This document shows positions 1 to 8,052 of a stretch of DNA of 25,089 nt, in pieces. The notes under the pieces are model-generated. The model was not told the origin of the DNA. It made no database searches and worked only from the letters and a program-made list of their open reading frames with translations. The stretch is from Casp-actino8 sp001510455 (lineage in GTDB: Bacteria > Actinomycetota > Acidimicrobiia > Acidimicrobiales > Ilumatobacteraceae): NCBI GenBank assembly GCA_027592035.1, contig JAQCIK010000027.1, positions 1-25,089 on the forward strand, in the 5' to 3' direction. Every line of letters starts with the position of its first letter. Within the stretch, counting starts at the first letter, position 1. Position numbers and translations under genes: made by a program.

Positions 1-384
1 CACCTCGTCGTATTGCAACAAGTCCGGATCAACAAACACACGCAGTTGTGTGCTGTGACCAAAGGGAGGCACGCCACCGATCGGAAAACCAGTGGCTTCA
101 CGAACCACATCGGCGTCGACCCGCGCGCACTTCGATCCTCCGGCAGCGGCAGCCAACTTCTTCTCGTCGAGCTGATTAGCGCCACTCACGTAAGCGAGAA
201 CCACCTCGCCATCCACAGCGAAGATCAGACTCTTGACGATCTGGCCGATGTCGACACCGATCGCCGCGGCTGCATCGGCCGCCGTCTTGGTCCCGTCAGG
301 AAAACGCCGTGGCTCGATCGTGAGGCCGAGGGCTCGCGCCGCCTCGACGACCCGCGTCACGTTGGGATGCACATCAGCACTCAT
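1..384 (-). CDS. YbaK/EbsC-type aminoacyl-tRNA deacylase, 3' end missing (cut by window edge)
   Basis: The reverse strand reads from an ATG at 384 to the left edge with no stop: 128 codons, beginning MSADVHPNVTRVVEAARALG. Family features visible are the segment around QIVKSLIFAVDGEVVLAYVSG, with the conserved lysine of this fold, and the GGVPPFGH motif near residue 108. Family knowledge: YbaK/EbsC/ProX-like proteins hydrolyse mischarged aminoacyl-tRNAs (for example Cys- or Ala-tRNA-Pro) in the cytoplasm and protect translation fidelity. Its ATG overlaps the TGA of the MFS gene in an ATGA junction, so it is probably the third gene of a coupled three-gene operon. The C-terminus lies outside the window. 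Substrate specificity cannot be told from what is visible. Confidence 0.85.
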   Translation of the reverse strand, partial: MSADVHPNVTRVVEAARALGLTIEPRRFPDGTKTAADAAAAIGVDIGQIVKSLIFAVDGEVVLAYVSGANQLDEKKLAAAAGGSKCARVDADVVREATGFPIGGVPPFGHSTQLRVFVDPDLLQYDEV

Positions 385-1595
385 GATGTGGTCACGGTAG
401 TAGGGCCGGCCGCTCGCAACACAACGACTCCCACCGCTGTGCACGCCGCCGCGATCAGATAGCTCGTGCGGTAACCCCCGGCATTGTCACGTAACCATCC
501 GAGGAGGAACGGACCACCAGCCGTGCCGAGGGTCGTATAGAACTGTGTGCGCGAAAACAATCGGGGATAGTCACGCACCCCGAAACGCTCGGCCACCAAC
601 AGCGGTTGCATCATCAAGATGTTGCCGATGGTGAGGCCGAGGGTCACGATCCCGGCGAGCAGAACCACTTTCCCATCCGCAAGAGCGAGCCATACCAGCG
701 AGCAACACTGTCCGACGAACAGCACGATCGCCATCCGGCGCGTTCCCACCCGATCGACGATGCGCCCCACCACCAATCGAGCGAGAACCGAGGTGGCCGC
801 CAGAAGTGTGGTGGCCAAGGTGGCTGCGCCTTTGTCGGTGCGCTCTTCCACCAACTTCACCAATTGCTGGATCGCACCGACCTGCGAACCAAGCGTCAGC
901 ACGTACGCCAATGTCACGAACGCGAAGAACCGACTCTTCACCGCCGATGAGTACTGCTCGCCATCGACCACGAGTGGCGCGGTAGCCGGTGCGATTCGCT
1001 CACCATCGGGTTGCCAGCCTTCTTTGGCCGGATCGGGCTTCAATAGCCACACCGTCACGGGAACGATTCCGAGCACCCAGATGAGGGCGAGCCACGGCGC
1101 GGCCGCTTCCACTCCCTGACGATCGAGAAGAATCTTGGTCCACGGCGTGATGGCGATCCCGCCCACCGACAGGCCCGTCGACGCGATCGACAGTGCGTAT
1201 GCCCGTCGTGTCTGGAACCAACGCGTCACGATGGTGGAAGCCGGAATCAGACCAGCGGCCGAGAAACCAACGGCGAACAACACGTACACCAGATAGAGCT
1301 GCCACTTCTCGTCGACCGCTCCGAAGAGCCAGAGCGCCGTGGCGCCGATCACCCCGCCACCAGCGATGACCCAGCGCGCGTCGAAACGCGCGATCAGGCG
1401 AGCCACCAACAACCCACTCGCTCCACTTGCGAGGAAGAAGATCGTGGTGGCGAGCGACACTGACGACACCTCCCAACCCTTCTCGCGGCTGAAGGTGTTG
1501 AGATAGACGGCAAGGCCGTAGAAGCCGAGACCAGCCGTGGTGGTGAGAGCGATGAAACAGGCGGCGACCACCCGCCATCCGGGGAACTTGGTCAT
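381..1595 (-). CDS. MFS transporter, monocarboxylate/oxalate-formate antiporter-like
   Basis: A 404-residue hydrophobic protein with the look of 12 membrane segments in two halves and a central loop near residues 190-220. It starts MTKFPGWRVVAACFIALTTT. A GWRVV start directly before helix 1, and the segment GFSAAGLIPASTIVTRWFQTRRAYAL, split here as RWF followed by RRAYAL in the cytoplasmic loop, are typical of MFS carriers related to monocarboxylate or oxalate/formate antiporters. The substrate is not predictable. The reading frame is open a further 35 codons upstream, but that part is arginine-rich, lies inside the dehydratase gene and is unlike a transporter N-terminus. I therefore chose the ATG at 1595, which overlaps the upstream TGA as ATGA. 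Its own TGA likewise overlaps the next ATG, so all three genes should be translated from one mRNA. Confidence 0.85.
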   Translation of the reverse strand: MTKFPGWRVVAACFIALTTTAGLGFYGLAVYLNTFSREKGWEVSSVSLATTIFFLASGASGLLVARLIARFDARWVIAGGGVIGATALWLFGAVDEKWQLYLVYVLFAVGFSAAGLIPASTIVTRWFQTRRAYALSIASTGLSVGGIAITPWTKILLDRQGVEAAAPWLALIWVLGIVPVTVWLLKPDPAKEGWQPDGERIAPATAPLVVDGEQYSSAVKSRFFAFVTLAYVLTLGSQVGAIQQLVKLVEERTDKGAATLATTLLAATSVLARLVVGRIVDRVGTRRMAIVLFVGQCCSLVWLALADGKVVLLAGIVTLGLTIGNILMMQPLLVAERFGVRDYPRLFSRTQFYTTLGTAGGPFLLGWLRDNAGGYRTSYLIAAACTAVGVVVLRAAGPTTVTTS

Positions 1596-1843
1596 ACGAA
1601 CTCGTCGGCGATCCGGTCGATTGCCTCGGCCAGTCGATGGTCCCTCTCGGTGACTGCCCCGGCGTCGTGGCTCCGCAACTCGATCACGACTCGATTCCAA
1701 CTATTCGACCAGTCGGGATGATGGTCCTGTTCCTCGGCGACGGCCGCCACCTGGGTCATGAAATCGAAAGCGGCGGCGAAGTCGGTGAACCGGAGTTCTC
1801 GACGCAGACAACCGTCCCGTTCTTCCCAGTGTGACGAAGGCAC
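1592..1843 (-). CDS. Pterin-4a-carbinolamine dehydratase
   Basis: This is an 83-residue protein. The motif EEQDHHPDWSNSWNRVVIEL and the following SHDAGAVTERDHRLAEAID match the alpha-carbinolamine dehydratase (PCD/DCoH, PhhB) signature, whose paired histidines sit in the active site. Known role: dehydration of 4a-hydroxytetrahydrobiopterin to quinonoid dihydropterin, which recycles pterin cofactors; some homologues have other pterin or moco-related roles. It starts with GTG at 1843. An in-frame TGA lies only five codons upstream, so it cannot be extended and is about 12-15 residues shorter at the N-terminus than typical homologues. A weak -10-like CAAGAT lies 6 nt before the GTG, which would fit a leaderless start. 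It heads an ATGA-coupled operon with the MFS and YbaK genes. No pterin-dependent hydroxylase is visible nearby. Confidence 0.85.
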   Translation of the reverse strand: MPSSHWEERDGCLRRELRFTDFAAAFDFMTQVAAVAEEQDHHPDWSNSWNRVVIELRSHDAGAVTERDHRLAEAIDRIADEFV

Positions 1844-1981
1844 CCGGCCATCTTGTCAGCCGCCTGGAACGATTCCCTCATGATCGGTATCGTGCTTGGC
1901 GAAGGGGAGTATCCCCGCTGGCAACAGCGAACCGGAGTCGTCAGTACGGCCCATAGGCCCGGCCCGGTAGAGAGGGAGAGA

Positions 1982-2009
1982 CCTTCGAAACGCCATTCGC
2001 TTTCGAAGG
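1982..2009 (+). promoter_or_regulatory. Perfect inverted repeat overlapping the ATPase ribosome binding site
   Basis: CCTTCGAAA (1982-1990) and TTTCGAAGG (2001-2009) are exact reverse complements separated by 10 nt. The right arm contains most of the Shine-Dalgarno GAAGGA (2005-2010), which lies 6 nt before the GTG start at 2017. In RNA this would be a 9-bp hairpin that hides the ribosome binding site; in DNA it could be an operator. Which of these applies is inference. Confidence 0.6.
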
Positions 2010-2016
2010 ACAACTT

Positions 2017-4779
2017 GTGACCATCTCTGTCGAGAACCGCTCCATCGCCCTCCCGCACACGGCGTCGGTCGACGACGTCGTGGCCTCGCTCTCGACTGAC
2101 GTGATGACCGGCCTGTCCTCGGGCGAGGTAGCCGAGCGCCTGACCACCTACGGACCCAACCGCCTGGCCGAATCAAAGCGACGTCCGGCCTTCCTACGGT
2201 TCCTCGACCAATTCCGGGATCTGCTCATCATGATCTTGTTGGTTGCCGCTGTCGTCAGCTTTGCGGTGTCGGGCGAGTTGAAGACGCCGGTGGTCGTTCT
2301 CCTCGTGGTGTTCCTCAACGCACTCATCGGTTTCGTACAAGAGAACCGCGCCGAAGCATCCCTCGAGGCATTGAAGAAGATGCTGACGGCATCGAGCCGA
2401 GTTCGCCGCGATGGTGACGTGATGGAAGTTGCGACCGACGATCTCGTTCCCGGCGACATCGTGCTCGTGGAGGCTGGTGACCGCATCCCGGCCGACGGAC
2501 GGTTGGTGCTGGCCGCCAACCTCGAAATCGAAGAGGCCGCCCTCACCGGTGAGAGTCACCCGTCGGAGAAGTCGACTCTTCTCGTCGACCGGGCCGATGC
2601 GCCACTCGGCGACCGCTCGTGCATCGCCTATATGAACACCACCGTCACCCGCGGTCGTGGCGAATTCGTGGTGACGTCCACCGGCATGAACACCGAGATC
2701 GGGCGTATTGCCGGACTGCTCCGTGAAACCGAGACCGAGAAGACTCCTCTGCAGAAGCAGCTCGAAGGCCTGGCCCACAGCCTCGCCAAGTTGTCGGGAC
2801 TGATCGTGGCCGCCGTGTTCGCGATCGGCCTCCTACGCGGTAACTCGGTGTCAGAACTCCTCAACCTGGCTGTCGCTCTTGCGGTTGCCACCATTCCCGA
2901 GGGCTTGCCGGCCGTCACTGCAGTGACACTGGCGGTTGGCGTGTCGAAGATGGCCAAGAAGAACGCCATCGTGAAGCGTCTGGCGAGCGTCGAAACACTC
3001 GGCTGCACGAGCATCATCTGCTCCGACAAGACCGGAACTCTCACCTTGAACGAGATGACAGCCCGTCGACTCGTGGTGCAGAACCGCGATCACGCCGTGA
3101 CCGGCGAGGGCTACTCCCCCGAAGGCTCGATCGAGAAGATCCCCGGTGACGTGCCCTTCACCATGGACAACGCCCTCATGGGAATGGCGCTCTGCAACGA
3201 CGCCGTCATCCGCCACGAGAACGGCGACTGGCAATTGGTTGGCGATCCGACCGAAGGCGCCCTCGCGGTGCTGGCCACCAAGGGTGGTCTCGACGTGGCT
3301 GACCTTCGAGTTCGCTACCCGCGCGTAGCCGAGGTGCCGTTCGATTCGTCCACCAAGGTGATGGCCACGTTCCACGAAGTCATCGGCAGTTCCGGCGAAC
3401 GGGTCGTGCGTATGTTCGTGAAAGGAGCACCCGACGTGGTCCTCGAGCGTGCCACTCATGCCATTGGCTCCGATGGCGAGTCGGTGCCCAGTTCGCAGTT
3501 GCGAACCGAACTTCTCGCCCACAACGACCGGATGGCCAACGAAGGTCTCCGCGTTCTCGCCGTCGCCCAACGTGACATCGTCCTCGATGCCTGGAACGAG
3601 TTCACCGATACCGGCGCCGACCCGTCGATCCTGATGTCAGATCTCGTGCTGATGGCACTCATCGGAATCGTCGATCCACCCCGCCCTGAAGCACAGGTGG
3701 CCATCGCCGAAGCGCGCACGGCTGGCATCACCGTGAAGATGATCACCGGCGATCACGCCGTCACAGCGCGGGCCATCGGACGTGAACTCGGGCTCGGCGA
3801 CGGGCAGGGTGACGTGGTGGCGGTGACCGGCAACGACCTCGACCAGATGACCGACGATGAGCTTGCCTCCCGGATCGACGAGATCTCGGTGTTCGCCCGC
3901 GTGGCGCCCGAACACAAGATCCGTCTCGTCGCCGCCCTGCAACGCAAGGGGCGAATCGTCGCCATGACCGGAGACGGTGTGAACGATGCACCGGCGCTGA
4001 AAAAGGCGGACATGGGTGTGGCGATGGGAATCACCGGCACCGAGGTGACCAAAGAGGCCGCGACGATGGTGCTCACCGATGACAACTTCGCCACGATCGT
4101 CGGGGCTGTGAAGCGGGGACGAACGATCTACGACAACATCGTCAAGTTCGTGCGCTTTCAGCTGAGCACCACACTCGGCTTCGCCATGCTCTTCCTCGCC
4201 GCGTCGATCTTCGACATCGCCCATGGCAAGCCGTTCGCGGCGATCGCAATCCTGTGGGTCAACATCATCATGGATGGCCCACCAGCCATGGCCCTCGGAC
4301 TCGACAAAGGCGACTCCGACATCATGCGACGGGCACCGCGTCCGGTAAGCGAGAAGATCCTGACTCCGCAGCGATGGGGAGCGATCGTCTACTCGTCGGT
4401 GATCATGGCGCTCGGCACTTTGGGCGTTCTGATCTGGGCGCCCGGTCCGGAGGCCGAGGCCGGTGTAGCGACCGTGGCTGGCACCATGGCGTTCAACACG
4501 TTCGTGCTGTTCCAGTTCTTCAACATCTTGAACGCCCGGTCCGACCGCAATTCGGTGTTCCGCCGCCACACGCTCACCAACCCACAGCTGTGGATCGCAC
4601 TCGTCGCTGTGATCGTTCTGCAAGTCGGCGTCACCCATGTGGGTTTCATGCAGCGTCTCTTCGACACCACGTCGATATCGATCACACAGTGGCTCGTCTC
4701 CATCGCCGTCGCATCATCGGTACTGTGGTTCGAAGAGTTGCGCAAGGCGTTCGTTCGTCGCACATCACGCAACAGTTAG
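2017..4779 (+). CDS. P-type cation-transporting ATPase (type II, Ca2+-ATPase-like)
   Basis: This 920-residue protein has the complete P-type ATPase layout: N-terminal cation-ATPase domain (about 15-75), A-domain TGES (177-180, E179), M4 motif PEGLP (E295), phosphorylation motif DKTGTLT (D337), N-domain KGAPD, hinge GDGVND (D653 and D657), and a C-terminal block of membrane helices with the M6 motif WVNIIMDGPPAMALG (N749, D753). Type II pumps use ATP to move Ca2+ or other cations across the cytoplasmic membrane. Compared with the muscle Ca2+ pump, the M5 positions equal to N768 and E771 are T719 and F722. Site I is therefore degraded while site II residues remain, and the ion is uncertain. The GTG start is chosen for GAAGGA 6 nt upstream. 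htpX follows 11 nt after the stop, so the two are likely co-transcribed. Confidence 0.93.
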   Translation: MTISVENRSIALPHTASVDDVVASLSTDVMTGLSSGEVAERLTTYGPNRLAESKRRPAFLRFLDQFRDLLIMILLVAAVVSFAVSGELKTPVVVLLVVFLNALIGFVQENRAEASLEALKKMLTASSRVRRDGDVMEVATDDLVPGDIVLVEAGDRIPADGRLVLAANLEIEEAALTGESHPSEKSTLLVDRADAPLGDRSCIAYMNTTVTRGRGEFVVTSTGMNTEIGRIAGLLRETETEKTPLQKQLEGLAHSLAKLSGLIVAAVFAIGLLRGNSVSELLNLAVALAVATIPEGLPAVTAVTLAVGVSKMAKKNAIVKRLASVETLGCTSIICSDKTGTLTLNEMTARRLVVQNRDHAVTGEGYSPEGSIEKIPGDVPFTMDNALMGMALCNDAVIRHENGDWQLVGDPTEGALAVLATKGGLDVADLRVRYPRVAEVPFDSSTKVMATFHEVIGSSGERVVRMFVKGAPDVVLERATHAIGSDGESVPSSQLRTELLAHNDRMANEGLRVLAVAQRDIVLDAWNEFTDTGADPSILMSDLVLMALIGIVDPPRPEAQVAIAEARTAGITVKMITGDHAVTARAIGRELGLGDGQGDVVAVTGNDLDQMTDDELASRIDEISVFARVAPEHKIRLVAALQRKGRIVAMTGDGVNDAPALKKADMGVAMGITGTEVTKEAATMVLTDDNFATIVGAVKRGRTIYDNIVKFVRFQLSTTLGFAMLFLAASIFDIAHGKPFAAIAILWVNIIMDGPPAMALGLDKGDSDIMRRAPRPVSEKILTPQRWGAIVYSSVIMALGTLGVLIWAPGPEAEAGVATVAGTMAFNTFVLFQFFNILNARSDRNSVFRRHTLTNPQLWIALVAVIVLQVGVTHVGFMQRLFDTTSISITQWLVSIAVASSVLWFEELRKAFVRRTSRNS

Positions 4780-4790
4780 GAGAATCACCC

Positions 4791-5663
4791 ATGTTCAAGA
4801 ATTCGATGAAGACAGCGGTGTTGCTGGCCGGACTCGGCGGATTGATCGTCGGAATCGCCTCACTGCTCGGAGGCGGATCGTCGAGCGCCGTCATGTTCGG
4901 ACTCGTGATCGCCCTCGTGATGGTGGGCGGCAGCTACTGGTTCAGCGACAAGCTGGCTCTGAAGTCCGCCAAGGCGCAGATCGTGACCGAGGCCGACGCG
5001 CCTGAGTTCTACCGAATGGTGGCCTCACTCGCCCAGCGGGCCAACATGCCCATGCCGCGCGTGGCGATCTCGCCGTCCGAGCAGCCGAATGCCTTCGCCA
5101 CCGGTCGCGGCCCCCGCAACGCCGTGGTGTGCGCGACGCAGGGCTTGTTGCGAGCCATGCCCGCTGACGAGATCGAAGGGGTGATGGCCCACGAACTCAT
5201 GCACGTACGCAACCGCGACATCCTCATTGGTTCGGTGGCCGCTGCCATCGCCACCGCCATCTCGGCCATCGCCCAGATGGCGTACTTCGCCGCTCTGTTC
5301 GGCGGCGGTGGGCGTGACGACGATCGACCGAATCCGATCGCCATCCTCATGATCTCGATGCTCGCGCCCATTTCGGCGTCGCTCATCCAGATGGCCATCA
5401 GCCGTAGTCGTGAATTCGAAGCCGATCGCAGTGCCGCCCAACTGCTCGGCTCGGGCGAGTCACTCGCCCGGGCGTTGGAGCGGATCGAGATCTTGGCGAC
5501 GCGAACACCCATGCAGGTGTCGCCGGCCCAGGCGCAGGCCTACATCCACAATCCGTTGGCCGAGTTCAAGAACCAGCGTCGTGGTTCGGGCGTCAACCTG
5601 TCGCGGTTGTTCTCGACGCACCCCGACACCGCCGAGCGCATCCGTCGCCTCCGCACCCTCTGA
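4791..5663 (+). CDS. htpX: HtpX-family membrane zinc metalloprotease
   Basis: A 290-residue M48B protease. Two hydrophobic segments lie near residues 8-28 and 33-52 and two more after the active site (about 145-165 and 180-200), so it sits in the cytoplasmic membrane with the catalytic part facing the cytoplasm. The zinc motif HELMH is at 134-138 (H134, E135, H138) and the third ligand is in SREFEAD near 206-212. Family role: cleavage of misfolded membrane proteins during envelope stress, overlapping FtsH. The ATG at 4791 has a strong AGGAGA (4778-4783) that overlaps the TAG of the ATPase gene, so the pair should be translationally linked. This suggests membrane-quality control expressed together with a cation pump. 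It ends just before a bidirectional terminator. Confidence 0.95.
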   Translation: MFKNSMKTAVLLAGLGGLIVGIASLLGGGSSSAVMFGLVIALVMVGGSYWFSDKLALKSAKAQIVTEADAPEFYRMVASLAQRANMPMPRVAISPSEQPNAFATGRGPRNAVVCATQGLLRAMPADEIEGVMAHELMHVRNRDILIGSVAAAIATAISAIAQMAYFAALFGGGGRDDDRPNPIAILMISMLAPISASLIQMAISRSREFEADRSAAQLLGSGESLARALERIEILATRTPMQVSPAQAQAYIHNPLAEFKNQRRGSGVNLSRLFSTHPDTAERIRRLRTL

Positions 5664-5671
5664 ATCTTGGT

Positions 5672-5720
5672 GTTCTGGGTGAAAAATTCGCCCAATATGC
5701 GCGGTTTTTTCACCCAGAAC
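5672..5720. terminator. Bidirectional terminator, also copy 1 of an intergenic palindromic repeat
   Basis: GTTCTGGGTGAAAAA (5672-5686) pairs perfectly with the reverse complement at 5706-5720. The right arm starts with a T-run and the left arm ends with an A-run, so either strand gives a stem next to a U-tract. It lies between the converging htpX and sufC genes and should terminate both. A smaller alternative hairpin, TGGGTGAA-AAA-TTCGCCCA, sits inside the left half. The reverse complement matches 42 of 49 positions of the element at 18555-18603. Confidence 0.85.
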
Positions 5721-5732
5721 CACGAAGTCGGT

Positions 5733-6521
5733 CTAGAGGCCGGCGAGGTAGTCGCCCGACACCGCGTCACTCTCGTCGTCTGAATCGGCGGGAGTGAAGG
5801 CGGCGTAGCCGTCGCGTTCGAGCACATCGGCCAACTCGGGGCCGCCCGTCTTGACGATGCGCCCCTTCACGAGAATGTGCACCTTGCTCGGAGTGAGCTC
5901 GTCGAGCAAACGGCTGTAGTGCGTGATCGCCAGCGCGCCCAGGCCGTCTTCACGCGTTGCGTCCATCACTCGGCGGGCGCAGTCGCGTAAGGCGTCGATG
6001 TCGAGACCCGAGTCGAGCTCGTCAAGGATCGCGATCTTCGGCTTCAGAATCGCCATCTGCATCGTTTCGTTGCGCTTCTTTTCTCCACCCGACAGGTCGA
6101 CGTTGAGCGGTCGATCCAGGAACTTCTCGTCGAAGTGGATGCGGTCGGCTTCGCGCTTCAACGACGCGGCCAGACCGGCGACATCGCCCTCACGACCACG
6201 GCCCTTCAGAGCTTCGGCCAATGCGGCGCCGAGACTCACGCCCGGCACTTCGGTGGGGTACTGCATGATGAGGTGCAATCCGGCTGCCGCCCGCTCCCAC
6301 GTGGGCAATGCCAGCATGTCGACACCGTCGAGCAACACCTGCCCGCCGGTGACGATGTAGCCGGGCTTACCCATCACCACAGCCGACAACGTGCTCTTGC
6401 CGGCGCCGTTCGGACCCATCACTGCGTGCACTTCTCCCGACGAGATGGTGAGGTTGACCCCGTTCAGGATCTGCTTACCGGCCACTGTTGCGGTGAGGTC
6501 ACGGATCTCGAGAGTGCTCAC
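5733..6521 (-). CDS. sufC: SufC, Fe-S cluster assembly ATPase
   Basis: A 262-residue ABC-type ATPase. Walker A GPNGAGKST is at 36-44, the signature LSGGEKKR at 143-150, Walker B IAILDE at 163-168 followed by LDSGLDIDALR, and the switch histidine in ITHYSRLL at H201. ITHY and the DSGLDID segment are SufC-specific. Role: it binds SufB and SufD, and its ATP cycle opens the scaffold for Fe-S cluster assembly in the cytoplasm. The GTG at 6521 overlaps the TGA of the Rieske gene (GTGA) and has GGAGG 7 nt upstream. The frame is open much further upstream, but that part is a shadow of the Rieske gene. It is the last gene of the unit and is followed by the terminator at 5672-5720. SufS and SufU do not follow it here, unlike in many actinobacterial suf operons. 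Confidence 0.95.
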   Translation of the reverse strand: MSTLEIRDLTATVAGKQILNGVNLTISSGEVHAVMGPNGAGKSTLSAVVMGKPGYIVTGGQVLLDGVDMLALPTWERAAAGLHLIMQYPTEVPGVSLGAALAEALKGRGREGDVAGLAASLKREADRIHFDEKFLDRPLNVDLSGGEKKRNETMQMAILKPKIAILDELDSGLDIDALRDCARRVMDATREDGLGALAITHYSRLLDELTPSKVHILVKGRIVKTGGPELADVLERDGYAAFTPADSDDESDAVSGDYLAGL

Positions 6522-6829
6522 GACCCAACCTCCACGTCGACGTTTCCATCGATCACACGTGCCACGTACACCGGGACCGGCTGGGTGGCCGGCAAGGTTT
6601 CGGGAACCCCCGTGAGGAGGCTGAAAGAACTGGAATGCCGCGGGCACTCGAGTTGCTTGGTGTCGCACCACACTTCGCCGTCCGACAGCGACACATTGGC
6701 ATGACTGCAGATGTCGCCGATGGCGAACACCTCGTCGTCGATGCGCACGACGGCCACCGGTGTGCCGTTCATGTCGAACTGCTTCGCAGTTCCGGATTCG
6801 ATGTCGTCGAACTTGCACACCACGGTCAC
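6518..6829 (-). CDS. Rieske-type [2Fe-2S] ferredoxin of the SUF cluster
   Basis: A 103-residue soluble protein. The Rieske ligands are visible as CSH in the segment DICSHANVSLSDG and CPRH in QLECPRHSSSF, separated by 18 residues, followed by the usual TGVPETLPATQPVPVY tail of NirD/BphA3-like ferredoxins. Such proteins carry one electron; a Rieske ferredoxin between sufD and sufC is known from actinobacterial suf operons, where it is often annotated as a dioxygenase ferredoxin. The residues after CPRH are SSSF rather than the common GSxF. It starts with GTG at 6829, with GGAGG 6 nt upstream inside sufD. The start overlaps the sufD TGA and its own TGA overlaps the sufC GTG. Strict coupling suggests it supplies electrons to, or receives a cluster from, SufBCD, but this is inference. 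Confidence 0.9.
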   Translation of the reverse strand: MTVVCKFDDIESGTAKQFDMNGTPVAVVRIDDEVFAIGDICSHANVSLSDGEVWCDTKQLECPRHSSSFSLLTGVPETLPATQPVPVYVARVIDGNVDVEVGS

Positions 6830-8004
6830 GATGCACCTCCGATCGAAAGCTTCTGTGCCACGTCGGCCCGTAGCAACTGAGCAAGATCACCGACGGGCAA
6901 TTGAGCGATCACTTCGTCGAAGAACCCGAGTACGACCAGCCGCTGGGCCACATCGGGGCGCACACCACGGCTCTCGAGGTAGAAGAGTTGATCTTCGTCG
7001 ATCGGTCCGACCGTGGACGCATGGCTGCACTTCACATCGTTGGTCTCGATGTCGAGGTTGGGCACACTCTCGGCCCACGCACCCTGCGAGAGGGTGAGGT
7101 TGCGATTGGTCTGGTAGGCCTGCGAACCCTTGGCGTTGTGCTCGATCTTGATGAGTCCGGTGTAGACGCTCTTGGCTTCGTCCTGTACGGCACCTTTGAA
7201 GAGAAGATCGCTCGTGGTGCGTGGTGCGGCATGGCGCTGCAAGGTGCGGAAGTCGTGCATCTGGGTTCCACCGGCGAAGTACAAAGCGACCTGACGCGTG
7301 TTGCCGCCTTGTTCGAGAAGGTCGGCGCGGGTGGATACCCGGGCGTAGTCGCCACCGAGAGCAACGGTGGCGAGCAAGGTGTCGGAGTCGCGATGACCCG
7401 ACGACATCTGCTCGCCGATCTGCCACGTGGCGTCGCCCAGTTGGTTGATACCCAAGTAGCGAACTCGTGCGCTTTGGGCGGTGCGAACGTCGAGTGCCGG
7501 TACCACGAGCATCGTCTCACCGTCAGGTGACACGAATCGTTCGACAACGGTGACTTCGCTGTTCTCGGCGGCATCGATCACGAGGCGGGGGAAGAACGCG
7601 TTGCCGGTGCCCGACAACTCGTGCGTGACGACGATCGGTTCGGTGACCACGGCGTTGCGCGGTACCTGCACCACGACCACGTCCATGTGCGCGTAGTTGA
7701 GGGCGGCGAAGATCTCGAGATCGTCACTGGGTACGGCGAACAGATCAGCGAGTGACGGATCGACCGAGGCCGCATCGGCCGGCACGTGCGTGACGACAGC
7801 GGGCGTTCCACCGCCCGTGATCGACGTGGGTGTGGGCACCGGAGCAAAGTCGGACAGCGACAGTTCGTCGATGCGGCTGTAACGCCAATGCTCGGCATCG
7901 GTGGTGGGGAACGGTGCCGCAGCCGCCCGTTCGAGGGCTGGGGTTCGCACCTGCGACCAGGTGTTTCCCGAGCTGCGCACCATGTCGGGGGTCAACACGG
8001 GCAC
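6826..8004 (-). CDS. sufD: SufD, Fe-S cluster scaffold subunit
   Basis: A 392-residue SufD with a beta-helix core and the C-terminal signature KCSHASTVGPIDEDQLFYL. The histidine H328 lies 64 residues from the C-terminus, the place of the essential H360 of E. coli SufD (63 from its end). The segment AEHWRYSRIDEL near the N-terminus is also typical. Role: with SufB and SufC it forms the SufBC2D scaffold on which nascent Fe-S clusters are built. Start: GTG at 8004, with no Shine-Dalgarno; instead a TAATAT hexamer ends 8 nt upstream, so the mRNA is probably leaderless. A second GTG two codons later is possible. It has its own promoter, set within a palindrome like that in front of sufB, and leads the sufD-Rieske-sufC overlapping unit. 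Confidence 0.93.
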   Translation of the reverse strand: MPVLTPDMVRSSGNTWSQVRTPALERAAAAPFPTTDAEHWRYSRIDELSLSDFAPVPTPTSITGGGTPAVVTHVPADAASVDPSLADLFAVPSDDLEIFAALNYAHMDVVVVQVPRNAVVTEPIVVTHELSGTGNAFFPRLVIDAAENSEVTVVERFVSPDGETMLVVPALDVRTAQSARVRYLGINQLGDATWQIGEQMSSGHRDSDTLLATVALGGDYARVSTRADLLEQGGNTRQVALYFAGGTQMHDFRTLQRHAAPRTTSDLLFKGAVQDEAKSVYTGLIKIEHNAKGSQAYQTNRNLTLSQGAWAESVPNLDIETNDVKCSHASTVGPIDEDQLFYLESRGVRPDVAQRLVVLGFFDEVIAQLPVGDLAQLLRADVAQKLSIGGAS

Positions 8005-8011
8005 AGGTGAA

Positions 8012-8030
8012 ATATTACTACCGAGATAGT
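8012..8030 (-). promoter_or_regulatory. sufD leaderless promoter with overlapping ACTA-N6-TAGT palindrome
   Basis: On the minus strand TAATAT (8017-8012) stands 7 nt before the GTG at 8004, a good -10 for a leaderless transcript. The palindrome ACTACCGAGATAGT (8017-8030) abuts and overlaps this -10. Together with flanks it matches 18 of 29 aligned positions of the site in front of sufB (9937-9950), so a shared repressor is plausible. The regulator is unknown and no regulator gene is in the window. Confidence 0.65.
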
Positions 8031-8052
8031 GGAAATTCCCCGGCCCGAGCCG

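Noticed and set aside
1596..1700. 35-residue extension of the MFS transporter.
   Set aside because: Arginine-rich, antisense-like text inside the dehydratase gene; the ATGA junction gives a better start.
1904..1916. GGGGA-N3-TCCCC hairpin between the dehydratase and ATPase genes.
   Set aside because: Five base pairs of G and C are expected by chance at this composition; no T-run or link with a start site.
1880..2020. A 46-codon frame in front of the ATPase whose TGA overlaps the GTG start.
   Set aside because: No ribosome site, composition is Arg/Pro-rich without recognisable features, and the region is better explained by the hairpin and promoter. A leader peptide cannot be excluded.
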